Assembly: GCA_023382535.1 (NCBI GenBank)
Contig: JAHDWA010000013.1
Location: forward strand, 1-64,000
Direction: 5' to 3'
DNA from: Anaerolineae bacterium
GTDB lineage: Bacteria > Chloroflexota > Anaerolineae > 4572-78 > J111
DNA length: 64,000 nucleotides
This document shows, piece by piece, positions 8,776-17,862 of the stretch. The notes under the pieces were generated by a model. The model was not told the DNA's origin and did not search any database. It was given only the letters and a program-made list of their open reading frames with translations. The position numbers and the translations under genes are program-made. How positions within the stretch are numbered: the first letter of the stretch is position 1; each line of letters opens with the position of its first letter.

Positions 8776-11196
8776 CTACTTGGCCTGGCCGATGCGGATG
8801 TTGTCAAAGTAGCCGGTAACAAGCGAGCCATCTTCCAGGTAGAGCTGCAGTTCAGCACTAAACCGGGCGCTTTTCAGGCGCTCGATTTCCGCCGGGGTGT
8901 GTGTACCGATTGGCTGGCCGTCTACAAAGAAGGTCAATTCGCCGGAGTTAGGCTTCATTTCAATCCTGACGATATGCCAGGTATCGTAAGCCACGGCCGG
9001 GCCGTCCGCATGGTACTCCTCGCTGAATACTCCATTGCGGTCAGAAGCCACGCCGCAGGATAATTGGGCCTGCTCAAGTTCAGCGTCCCCGGCGAGACTG
9101 CAGCCGGCCCAGCTATCCAACGAATTGGTTAAAAGCACCGACACTGAACCCCGGCCCGCTGGTAAGTCGCTGTCCAGTTTTAGCCTGGCCTCGACAAAAC
9201 CGATCTGCCCGAACTCGGCCCCCTGGTAATGCAGGGCGTTGAGGCCGGAGCCATCAGACTCGGTACAAGCAAAGCGTAGAACGCCATCCTCTTGGACTGC
9301 TTCGCACTTATCTATATCGTCCCACGGCTCCCATAATTCGGGATTGAACTGCCCCTCGAAGGCCGGATCATCAAAATCGTCATACGGCGCGGGGCTAACT
9401 TCGTTGCTGCTTAGCAGGCGGACATCATCGGCGTAAGTGGTTGCGGTTGACCCGGCCTCCCGGTAGGTGTCCAGCGTCCGGTGAAAACGAGCCTGGCGCA
9501 GGGCCGGGGCATCGGCGGGGGTGAGTGAGCCGATGAGGGCGTCGTCAACAAAACAGGCAAAGGTGAGCGGGTCAGGCTTGACTTCCATGCGAAAAGTGTG
9601 CCAGCGGTCGTAAGCGGCGGGAATGCCCTGGGAAATATCGGGGGCTGAGCGGCCGCCATAATTAGCCACTTCAAAATACGCTTCAACCTCGTCAGGGTGG
9701 GCGGTCAGGCCGCAAAAGGCAAACCAGTTGCCCTCCGGCAAATCCTCTGTGCCAATGCCAATGCCTTGATTGACATACTCACCGCTGAGATCGCCGGCAA
9801 TTTTCAGCCGGGCCTCGACGACGCCCAACTGCTCCGCCGAAACCAGGCCCGGTTGGTTGATCCGGAGCGCGCAGCTAATTTCTTCCGGTTGAGACGGCAC
9901 TTTAAAACTGATGGCCCCCTCTTGCTGGGCTACTTCACATGGCTCGTCCGAATCCGCTTCCCACAAAGCTGCATTCCACGCTCCATCAAAGGCCGGGTCA
10001 TCAAAGTTATCATAAAGGCCGTTAGTGGGCAGAGACGTATCGGTGGAAGGCGTTCCGACCGGCGGCGCAGCTTCAGTCCCGGCCTGGGCGAGAACCGGTT
10101 CAGTTGGTGTTGATCCGGCGGTTGCTTTTTCTGCCGGCGCTGCCGTCGCAGCAACCGATGTTGCCCTGTCCGACAGCCTGTCAGCCCCTCTACGAACAAA
10201 GACTACCACTCTGGCTAAAACAAGCGCCAGCAGCACCAGGCCCACCACCCCCCACAGCCACTTCTTGCCCTTCCGCCTGGTTTTGGTTTCCTGACGCTGC
10301 GCTGCCAGCGTCGCCCCGGCGGCTGAAATCTGGGTGGCATCACCTTCAATTGGAACAGGCGGCACCTCGATTGTTTCAGGAATGGCCGCTTGCAGCGCCC
10401 GCACCATTTCCCCGGCGGTAGCGTAGCGATCCTGGGGTTGTTTGGCCAGCGCCTTGAGGATGACCCGCTCGATGGCTTCGGGCAAGGCTGGGTTCAAGCG
10501 GCGGGGCGGCGGCAGTGGGTCGTTGAGGTGTTTGATCATGATAGCCATAGGCGTTTCAGCCTGGTACGGAACGCGTCCGGTCGCCATCTCGTACAGCATG
10601 ATCCCCAGGGCGTAAATATCGCTGCGCCCGTCAACTTTCTCGCCCAGGCCTTGTTCCGGCGACATGTAGGCCGGCGTGCCGATAATGCCGCCGGTTGCGG
10701 TCAACTTGCTGCTGCTTTCAAGCATTTTGGCAATGCCAAAGTCGGTTAACAGGCAGTTGCCCCGCTCGTCGAGCAAAACGTTGCTGGGTTTGACATCGCG
10801 GTGAATCAGGCCGTGGGCATGCGCGTAATCCAGGGCATCGCCCACCTGGGAGATAATCCGGCGAATCTGGGCCAGGGAAAGCGCGGGACCGCGCAGCAGG
10901 TCGGTCAAGTCGCCGCTTTGCAAAAAGGGCATCACAATGTAGGTATAGCCATCCGCCTGGCCGAAATCGAACACCGGCAAAATGTGGGGATGCTGAAGTT
11001 TGGCCAGAACTTTGGCTTCCTGCTCAAAGCGGCCCACAAACAAGGGGTCGCTGGCAAAGTGGCGGGGCAGAATTTTGAGGGCAACGTACCGCTCCATACC
11101 GGGCTGGTAGGCTTTGTAAACGGCGGCCATGCCCCCCTCGCCCAACGGTGCCACCACCTGATACGGACCGAATTGTCTGCCAGTGAGATCTTCCAT
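8776..11196 (-). CDS. Membrane Ser/Thr kinase with two C-terminal LamG-like domains
   Basis: The 806-residue protein has a Hanks-type kinase domain (about 10-275): glycine loop LGEGGMAAVYKA, Lys41, catalytic HRDVKPSN (Asp134), DFG (Asp152) and the activation segment GTPAYMSPEQ. A basic linker, a transmembrane helix (about 313-334) and a Thr/Pro-rich spacer follow. The outer part is two tandem domains that each begin with Y-D-(N/D)-F-D-D-P-A-F and look like concanavalin/laminin-G-type beta sandwiches, expected to bind a carbohydrate or wall ligand. So it is a receptor kinase without PASTA repeats. It ends 12 bases from the convergent attH-like gene. Ligand and targets unknown. Confidence 0.92.
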   Translation of the reverse strand: MEDLTGRQFGPYQVVAPLGEGGMAAVYKAYQPGMERYVALKILPRHFASDPLFVGRFEQEAKVLAKLQHPHILPVFDFGQADGYTYIVMPFLQSGDLTDLLRGPALSLAQIRRIISQVGDALDYAHAHGLIHRDVKPSNVLLDERGNCLLTDFGIAKMLESSSKLTATGGIIGTPAYMSPEQGLGEKVDGRSDIYALGIMLYEMATGRVPYQAETPMAIMIKHLNDPLPPPRRLNPALPEAIERVILKALAKQPQDRYATAGEMVRALQAAIPETIEVPPVPIEGDATQISAAGATLAAQRQETKTRRKGKKWLWGVVGLVLLALVLARVVVFVRRGADRLSDRATSVAATAAPAEKATAGSTPTEPVLAQAGTEAAPPVGTPSTDTSLPTNGLYDNFDDPAFDGAWNAALWEADSDEPCEVAQQEGAISFKVPSQPEEISCALRINQPGLVSAEQLGVVEARLKIAGDLSGEYVNQGIGIGTEDLPEGNWFAFCGLTAHPDEVEAYFEVANYGGRSAPDISQGIPAAYDRWHTFRMEVKPDPLTFACFVDDALIGSLTPADAPALRQARFHRTLDTYREAGSTATTYADDVRLLSSNEVSPAPYDDFDDPAFEGQFNPELWEPWDDIDKCEAVQEDGVLRFACTESDGSGLNALHYQGAEFGQIGFVEARLKLDSDLPAGRGSVSVLLTNSLDSWAGCSLAGDAELEQAQLSCGVASDRNGVFSEEYHADGPAVAYDTWHIVRIEMKPNSGELTFFVDGQPIGTHTPAEIERLKSARFSAELQLYLEDGSLVTGYFDNIRIGQAK

Positions 11197-11391
11197 GGCC
11201 TTACCCCCTGCTGCCGAATTTTAAAGTTACTGAAAGATTCCTGGCAGGACTATGAAGAGGCTGTGAATCAAAAGGAGATGAAGCCAGATGGCTCTAATAT
11301 AGCACAAAACGGGATTTTTATCTAGCGGTTTTAAGCCAGGGTCTAGCTCGGATTTTAGGCAGACTGAGCAAAAACTTCTGTAGTCTCATTC

Positions 11392-11433
11392 CAAAAATAA
11401 AACCTCCGGGATCGGGGAATGCTGCCGGAGGTT
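11392..11433 (-). terminator. Intrinsic terminator of rny
   Basis: Read on the minus strand, AACCTCCGG/CCGGAGGTT encloses a 15-base loop and is followed by TTTTATTTTT. It lies 58 bases after the rny stop. The rest of the 294-base spacer up to the kinase start (11197-11391) shows no gene. Confidence 0.85.
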
Positions 11434-11450
11434 TCAATCCAAACCTCAAG

Positions 11451-11479
11451 GGTACGCTTCACGAAAACCTTTGAGGTCT
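11451..11479. repeat. AGACCT/AGGTCT-type imperfect palindrome
   Basis: AACCTCAAGGGT at 11451 and ACCTTTGAGGTCT ending at 11479 form an imperfect inverted pair. The right arm is identical to half of the palindrome found inside purL (43780-43813). Confidence 0.5.
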
Positions 11480-11490
11480 ATTATCCGTTC

Positions 11491-13020
11491 TTACTTGGCA
11501 TAATCCACCGCTCGCGTCTCCCGGATGACGGTTACTTTGATCTGGCCGGGGTACTCCAGGCTTTCTTCGACCTGGCGGGCGATGTCCTTAGACATCTTGA
11601 TGGCGGCGTAATCATCTACCTCTTCGGGGCGGACCAGAATGCGGATTTCGCGGCCGGCTTGAATGGCAAAGGTTTCTTCCACGCCGGGGAAGGAGTTGGC
11701 AATATCTTCCAGGGCCTTGAGCCGCTTGACGTAATTTTCCAGGCTCTCGCGGCGCGCGCCGGGCCTGGCCCCGGAAATGGCATCCGCTACCTCCACAATA
11801 ACCGCCTCAAGCGACTCCTGCTCCACCTCATGGTGATGGGAGGCAATACAATTGATAACTTTGGGATTAACCCCGCAGCGTTTGGCAATATCCGCGCCAA
11901 TGATAGCATGCGGTCCCTCAACTTCGTGGTCAACCGCCTTGCCGATATCGTGCAGCAGCGCACCCTCCCGCACAATTGACACGTCCGCTCCAACCTCGTT
12001 GGCGATAATGACCGCCAGACGTGAGGCTTCGATGGCGTGGCCGTGCTGGTTTTGGCCGTAGCTGGTACGATATTTTAAGCGGCCCAGCAATTTAATCAGG
12101 TCTGGATGGAGGCGATGCACCCCTGCCTCGTAAGCGGCCCGCTCGCCTTCTTCTTGAATCGTTTTGTTGACCTGCTCGCGGGCTTTTTCGACCAACTTCT
12201 CTATTCGGGCCGGGTGGATACGGCCATCGGTGATGAGCTGGCTCATGGCAATGCGCGCCACCTCCCGCCGGACCGGATCGAAGCCGGTCAGAATAATGGC
12301 CTCCGGCGTATCGTCCACAATTACGTCCACGCCGGTGGCGTTTTCAAAGGCACGAATGTTGCGTCCCTGGCGGCCAATAATACGGCCCTTCATATCGTCG
12401 CTGGGCAGCGGCACAGCGGAAACTGTGGTTTCGGAGACCTGCTCCGAAGCAATCCGCTGCATGGCCAGGGTAATAATATTCCGCGCTTTCCGGTCGGCTT
12501 CCTCTTTGATGTCAGCCTCAACCTGGCGGATGACCCGGGCCATATCCTGCCGGGCTTCCATCTCGACGGCTTTCACCAGCTCTTGTTTGGCTTCTTCCTG
12601 GCTCATACTGGATACTCGCTCCAACTCGGCCAGGCGCTCTTCGTTGAGTTTTTCCAGCTCGTTGGCCCGTTTGTCAACTTGACTCTGGCGCTTGTTAAGA
12701 TTGCGCTCTTTGCGATCAAGGTTTTCCAGGCGGACATCCAGGCTCTCGTGCCGTTTTTGTACCCGCTCCTCTTGCCGTTCCAATTCCTGCCGTTTACGCT
12801 GAAATTCCTTTTCAGCCTCATTACGGGCGCGCAAGGCCTGCTCTTTGGCCTGGACCTCCATCTCTTTGCTTCTGGCTTCGGCTTTGGCTACGATATCTTC
12901 GGCCTGAGCTTCAGCGTCTTTGATTTTACGGTTGCCGAGATTGCGGCAGTAGTAGTAGCCGGCCGCAAACCCGATGATTAAACTAACAACACTCTCAATA
13001 AGTATCAGCGCAATATCCAT
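11491..13020 (-). CDS. rny: Ribonuclease Y
   Basis: The 509-residue protein has the standard RNase Y plan: an N-terminal membrane helix (4-24), a long charged coiled coil (about 30-200), a KH RNA-binding domain with GRIIGRQGRN (212-221), and an HD phosphohydrolase domain with LLHDIGK (His357, Asp358). It is the membrane-tethered endonuclease that starts mRNA decay in bacteria lacking RNase E. The start ATG has a GAGGAAA site. It lies 26 bases behind recX and ends before a clear terminator, so recX-rny are probably co-transcribed. Confidence 0.97.
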   Translation of the reverse strand: MDIALILIESVVSLIIGFAAGYYYCRNLGNRKIKDAEAQAEDIVAKAEARSKEMEVQAKEQALRARNEAEKEFQRKRQELERQEERVQKRHESLDVRLENLDRKERNLNKRQSQVDKRANELEKLNEERLAELERVSSMSQEEAKQELVKAVEMEARQDMARVIRQVEADIKEEADRKARNIITLAMQRIASEQVSETTVSAVPLPSDDMKGRIIGRQGRNIRAFENATGVDVIVDDTPEAIILTGFDPVRREVARIAMSQLITDGRIHPARIEKLVEKAREQVNKTIQEEGERAAYEAGVHRLHPDLIKLLGRLKYRTSYGQNQHGHAIEASRLAVIIANEVGADVSIVREGALLHDIGKAVDHEVEGPHAIIGADIAKRCGVNPKVINCIASHHHEVEQESLEAVIVEVADAISGARPGARRESLENYVKRLKALEDIANSFPGVEETFAIQAGREIRILVRPEEVDDYAAIKMSKDIARQVEESLEYPGQIKVTVIRETRAVDYAK

Positions 13021-13046
13021 TAGATATTTTCCTCTAATTCGTTTGA

Positions 13047-13676
13047 CTATTCAGACACATCCAGCGAGGCCCAGGCCCGGTTGGCGGCCTGGCCGGCGAC
13101 TTCATAGTTAAAACCGCGCCGGCTTAAAAAAGCCATCGCCTTCTGCTTAAATTCTTGTTCTTCCAAATTTTTCCAGCGGTAAATTTTACCTTCTATAGCC
13201 GCCCAGGCCGACTCCTCTTCGTCCACATCGGCCAGGGTTGTCTCGATGACTTCGGGATCAAGACCTTTCTGTTTTAACTCATAACGCAGCGCCTGCCGCC
13301 CGCGTGGCCGAAACCGCTCTCGATTTTCCAGCCAAAAGCGGGCAAAGGCTTCATCATCCAGGTACTGTTCCTGACGCAAACGCTCTACTATGTGGCTGAC
13401 AACTTCAGGAGCGTATCCTTTATCGTGCAAATATCGCTCAATTTCCGTTTGGCTGCGCGGGCGAAAGCCCAAAAAGCGGATGGCCTGGTTGTAAGCCTTA
13501 TCCACTTCATCGTCATCTTTAAGCCGCTCAATGTCGCCGTCGCTGAGGTACTGACCTTTTTTTAAGCTCACTGCGACCAGTGCGGTTATCGCCAGGGCAA
13601 ATTGGCCGTCTATAAAAACGTTGACCCGTTCTTTATTCCGTTTTTGAATCTGCAAGGCCGTAATAGTCCCGGCCAT
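13047..13676 (-). CDS. recX: RecX, regulator of RecA
   Basis: The 209-residue protein has three-helix repeats typical of RecX: YNQAIRFLGFRPRSQTEIE, then LRQEQYLDDEAFARFWLENR and LRYELKQKGLDPEVIE. RecX binds in the RecA filament groove and limits its activity. It is encoded downstream of recA, the usual arrangement, but 530 bases away and behind a terminator-like hairpin. Its own promoter or partial read-through is therefore likely. The ribosome site is GGGAG. Confidence 0.93.
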   Translation of the reverse strand: MAGTITALQIQKRNKERVNVFIDGQFALAITALVAVSLKKGQYLSDGDIERLKDDDEVDKAYNQAIRFLGFRPRSQTEIERYLHDKGYAPEVVSHIVERLRQEQYLDDEAFARFWLENRERFRPRGRQALRYELKQKGLDPEVIETTLADVDEEESAWAAIEGKIYRWKNLEEQEFKQKAMAFLSRRGFNYEVAGQAANRAWASLDVSE

Positions 13677-13686
13677 AGATTACTCC

Positions 13687-13724
13687 CAAAAAGAAAAAGC
13701 TGTGGCGCAATACGTCACAGCTTT
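13687..13724 (-). terminator. Intrinsic terminator upstream of recX
   Basis: On the minus strand a nine-base stem (AAAGCTGTG/CACAGCTTT) is followed by TTTCTTTTT. It lies only 11 bases before the recX start codon and would end transcripts coming from recA or from the spacer. It could also act as a recX attenuator. Confidence 0.75.
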
Positions 13725-13814
13725 GCTGGCAGGCGATTTAACTATTGAAACAAAAGGGTAACTTATCTCGGAAGCAACAGGTAAATGATAATGATAGTTA
13801 CTTTTTAACCTAAA

Positions 13815-14120
13815 AAGACTAACGGAGCTAAAAAGCAACAGGCCCAAAGTGATTTGGACTCGGTGCAGTACCTCGTTAGGCTCTAAGGCAAGTTAAACGG
13901 TCATATGCAAAATATAGGGGCCAGCCCTGGCTCTGCGCTAACCCGGCCTGCCCCAGCCGATCGCTCCAATCAGATTGATGGAGCACAGGCTGGTTCAAAA
14001 GTATCAATTGCTTACCTAAACATCTGCGGCTAGGCCGGATTAATGAGAGCATGTTGATTAACAGCTATATTTCCAGTTGCAATGAGAGATAATTTTCAGT
14101 GGGTCTTGCACCCACATCGA
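13815..14120 (-). ncRNA. Possible structured RNA in the recA-recX spacer
   Basis: The 530-base spacer has no credible ORF but several nested stems on the minus strand: a 6-bp hairpin at 14099-14115, a two-part stem at 13953-13993 (CCAGCC/GGCTGG enclosing GCTCCA/TGGAGC), and CTAACG/CGTTAG (13819-13879) enclosing GTCCAAA/TTTGGGC (13842-13859). A terminator follows at 13687-13724. I find none of the conserved motifs of tmRNA, RNase P RNA or SRP RNA. It could be an sRNA, a 6S-like RNA or a long recX leader. This is inference from base pairing by eye. Confidence 0.3.
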
Positions 14121-14208
14121 ACTTGTTAAATGTTAAAGTAAGTCCGACATTTGTTTCAAATCATCAAATTGTCAAAAACTGTGACAGGTTTATTGTCGCG
14201 TTACTGGT

Positions 14209-15288
<1,080 letters not shown>

Positions 15289-15369
15289 AATGATTTCCTA
15301 TTTTTCACACTACCGGAGAGAAGTAATTTTTGGTCCTGTTATTCCCGTTCTCAAACTCAGCTTGGAAAC

Positions 15370-15409
15370 AAGAATAAAAAGGGGGACTCGAAGTGAAGTA
15401 AATCCCCCT
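15370..15409 (-). terminator. Terminator-like hairpin in the recA leader
   Basis: Read on the minus strand, AGGGGGA/TCCCCCT with a 16-base loop is followed by TTTTTATTCTT. It lies between the predicted recA promoter and recA, so it would act as an attenuator. No minus-strand gene lies upstream that it could end. The rest of 15410-15688 has only the promoter and no gene. Confidence 0.6.
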
Positions 15410-15454
15410 AATTTTAAGCCAAATGCCCATTTTTCAAACAACTGCAATTGACCT

Positions 15455-15483
15455 AGTTTACATCAACATAAAGGAAAATGCAA
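15455..15483 (-). promoter_or_regulatory. Predicted recA promoter
   Basis: On the minus strand TTGCAT (15483-15478), a 17-base spacer and TAAACT (15460-15455) fit a sigma-70-type promoter about 170 bases before the recA ATG. I could not identify a convincing LexA operator. Confidence 0.55.
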
Positions 15484-15688
15484 GTAAAACCTTAAATCTC
15501 TGGCAGACAAAAGTGATCTGCAAATTAAGAGAAAATTTGCTGTTGGCCTGTTTTCTTTCTCAGCCATCTTGTGGTAGAGTGAATAGCGGTAGTTACCGGA
15601 TTATACGAGTAAAGACTCATCGTGATTGCCGAAGTCAAGCGGCTGCTTTTGGCTTAGCCGGAGCCGGCAATTGGTTGAGAGAATGATG

Positions 15689-16474
15689 ATGGTTGAGTGG
15701 TATCTGGGTACGGTTGGCTTCAGTTATAAAGAGTGGGATGGAGTTTTCTATCCGCTGGGAATGTCCCAACGGAGCTACCTGGCGCACTACAGTCAGATTT
15801 TTAATGCCGTCGAATTGGACTCAACCTTCTACGGGACACCGCCGGGAGAACGAGTGCGGCAGTGGGCCCAAACTGCTCCGGCGGATTTCAAATTCTGTCC
15901 CAAAACCCCACGGGAGATTACCCACGATTTACGTTTGAGCGGAGCCAGACCGCCCATGCTTGCCTTTTTGGACGCTATGCGTCACCTCGGTAGTAAACTT
16001 GGCCCTATATTGATCCAGTTGCCGCCCAGCTTTACCGCTGCCCAATTTGATATCATAGCAACTTTTTTAAACGATCTGCCAACCGACCTCCGCTATGCCG
16101 TTGAGTTTCGCCATCCCTCCTGGTACGTTTCCGAAACGGCTGAGCTGCTCAAGGCGCAGCGCATGGCCTGGGTGTCGCTTGACTACCTGGATTTGCCCAA
16201 ACAAATCGGGCTGACTACCGACTTTCTTTACATCCGCTGGCTGGGGGAACATGGCCGCTTTGAGCGGAAAAATCACGAGCAAGTAGACGCCAGCCCGGAG
16301 TTGACCTGGTGGTGGGAGTATATTCAGCCTCACCTGGGGCACGTGCAGGCCATTTATGGTTTTTTCAACAACGATTACGCTGGCTACTCGCCGGGTAGCT
16401 GCAACCGCTTTAAAACGATTGCCGGATTGCCTAAAGTTAGCCCGCAACTGCCGCAGCAGGCGCGGCTATTTTAG
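15689..16474 (+). CDS. DUF72 family protein (YecE-like)
   Basis: The protein starts MVEWYLGTVGFSYKEWDGVFYP and contains AVELDSTFYGTP, FKFCPKTPREITH, LGPILIQLPPSF, YAVEFRHPSW and YGFFNNDYAGYSP, the hallmarks of the DUF72/YecE TIM-barrel family. Three consecutive ATGs (15683, 15686, 15689) are possible starts; the last has the best spacing to GAGAG. The longer frame from 15626 adds a tail unlike the family. Biochemical function is not established. It sits 37 bases before ctaA and may be co-transcribed. Confidence 0.92.
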   Translation: MVEWYLGTVGFSYKEWDGVFYPLGMSQRSYLAHYSQIFNAVELDSTFYGTPPGERVRQWAQTAPADFKFCPKTPREITHDLRLSGARPPMLAFLDAMRHLGSKLGPILIQLPPSFTAAQFDIIATFLNDLPTDLRYAVEFRHPSWYVSETAELLKAQRMAWVSLDYLDLPKQIGLTTDFLYIRWLGEHGRFERKNHEQVDASPELTWWWEYIQPHLGHVQAIYGFFNNDYAGYSPGSCNRFKTIAGLPKVSPQLPQQARLF

Positions 16475-16511
16475 ACCGCCAAACCATTCGGCACTCTGCT
16501 GGAGCTAAATT

Positions 16512-17480
16512 ATGAAACTGGATAGATTTGCTAAGTTTGCCTGGGGTGTTTTGATCTACAATTTGGCCGTGATTTTGTGGGGAGCCTATGTGCGAGCCTC
16601 AGGTTCCGGGGCTGGCTGTGGCAGCCATTGGCCCTTGTGCAACGGGGAAGTCATTCCGCAAACGCCTCAAGTGGCTACCATGATTGAATTTGCCCATCGC
16701 CTCAGCAGCGGCCTGGCCTTGCTGCTGGTAGTCGGCTTGATCATTTGGGCCTTTCGGCGGTACCCCCCAGGGCACGCGGTGCGCTTGGGAGCAGGACTCT
16801 CCATGTTTTTTATGATAACTGAGGCGCTGGTTGGGGCCGGGCTGGTTCTGTTTGAACTGGTAGCTTATGACACCTCTACGGCCCGCGCTCTGGTAATTGC
16901 GCTTCATTTGATTAATACCTTCTTGCTGCTGGCGTCCCTGGTCTTGACAGCCTGGTGGGCGTCGGGGGGGAAGCCGGTGCAGTTCAAGGGACAAAGCGGG
17001 CTGGGTTGGATGATGGGCCTCGCTTTTCTGGCGATGCTGCTGCTGGGGGCTAGCGGCGCGGTCACTGCCCTGGGAGATACCCTCTTTCCCGCTACCTCCC
17101 TGGCTGAGGGTCTGCAGCAGAAGTTTTCGCCCACCGCTCATTTTTTGGTCCGGTTGCGGCTGTGGCATCCCCTGATTGCTATTGCCGTCGGCGCTTATGT
17201 CATTGTGGTTATTGGCCTGGTTAATACCCGGCTGGCTGACCCTTTGGCCCGCTACCTTGGCCGTGTTTTTGCGGTGCTATACTTTGTGCAGCTTGCCAGT
17301 GGTGCGCTGAATGTGGTGTTACTGGCCCCTATCTGGCTGCAGCTTTGGCACTTGCTGCTCTCTGATGCGCTCTGGATTGCCCTGGTGCTCTTTGCGGCAG
17401 CGGCTTTTGCCCGGAGAGTCCAGCCGGTCAGCTCCGTTGACCTTCTTAAGCCGTCACCCCAGGTAAAACGCATCACCTGA
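16512..17480 (+). CDS. ctaA: Heme A synthase (CtaA/COX15 family)
   Basis: This 322-residue membrane protein has about eight hydrophobic helices. It carries the paired extracytoplasmic cysteines Cys36 and Cys43 (GAGCGSHWPLC) and four helix-borne histidines that match heme ligands: His62 (EFAHRLSSG), His132 (IALHLINT), His219 (LRLWHP) and His280 (LQLWHLL). It oxidises the C8 methyl of heme O to a formyl group, giving heme A for aa3-type oxidase. That implies aerobic respiration. No ctaB or oxidase genes lie in the window. A strong terminator follows. Confidence 0.93.
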   Translation: MKLDRFAKFAWGVLIYNLAVILWGAYVRASGSGAGCGSHWPLCNGEVIPQTPQVATMIEFAHRLSSGLALLLVVGLIIWAFRRYPPGHAVRLGAGLSMFFMITEALVGAGLVLFELVAYDTSTARALVIALHLINTFLLLASLVLTAWWASGGKPVQFKGQSGLGWMMGLAFLAMLLLGASGAVTALGDTLFPATSLAEGLQQKFSPTAHFLVRLRLWHPLIAIAVGAYVIVVIGLVNTRLADPLARYLGRVFAVLYFVQLASGALNVVLLAPIWLQLWHLLLSDALWIALVLFAAAAFARRVQPVSSVDLLKPSPQVKRIT

Positions 17481-17564
17481 GCACTGATGTCTGGATAGAT
17501 CGAATGTAGGCCAGATAGAAATTGAAAAATTCGCTTGTTCCCATTCTTCCCAGGTTTTAAAAGG

Positions 17565-17597
17565 GAAAGACCCGCGCTGCCACGACGCGGGTCTTTC
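17565..17597 (+). terminator. Intrinsic terminator of ctaA
   Basis: GAAAGACCCGCG/CGCGGGTCTTTC, a 12-bp stem with a 9-base loop. The A/T-rich arms make it usable in either direction. The remaining spacer to 17862 is AT-rich, with no gene; it presumably holds the promoter of the large regulator. Confidence 0.85.
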
Positions 17598-17862
17598 ATT
17601 AGGAGGGAGGGTTCACACTATGATTAACTGTAGTGTTGCCCTAATCATAAAATTCCAAGATTAAAGAAAGATGAAGCAAAGATTAAATGAAGATTAGAGA
17701 ATTTATCCTCACTGGGACTATTTGCTCTGTTGCATAAACCTTAAAAACTATTACAATCAAAAGAAAAATCGTTAAATCTTACTTCGGTACCCCCTTGTTC
17801 TGCATTTCCAGCCAGGAAAAGACAAAACGTGGGGGACATTTATTTATAAAGGGTGGCCTCGG

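Noticed and set aside
13677..14208. tmRNA, RNase P RNA or SRP RNA in the recA-recX spacer
   Set aside because: No acceptor-stem ends, GAGGAAAGUCC or GGAAGCAGCC-type signatures on either strand.
15423..15686. 87-codon plus frame upstream of the DUF72 gene
   Set aside because: Covers the recA promoter on the opposite strand, has no ribosome site and no protein-like pattern.
17712..17740. Possible IS6-family terminal repeat (TGCTCTGTTGCATAAA)
   Set aside because: Single copy with no transposase or partner end; similarity too short.
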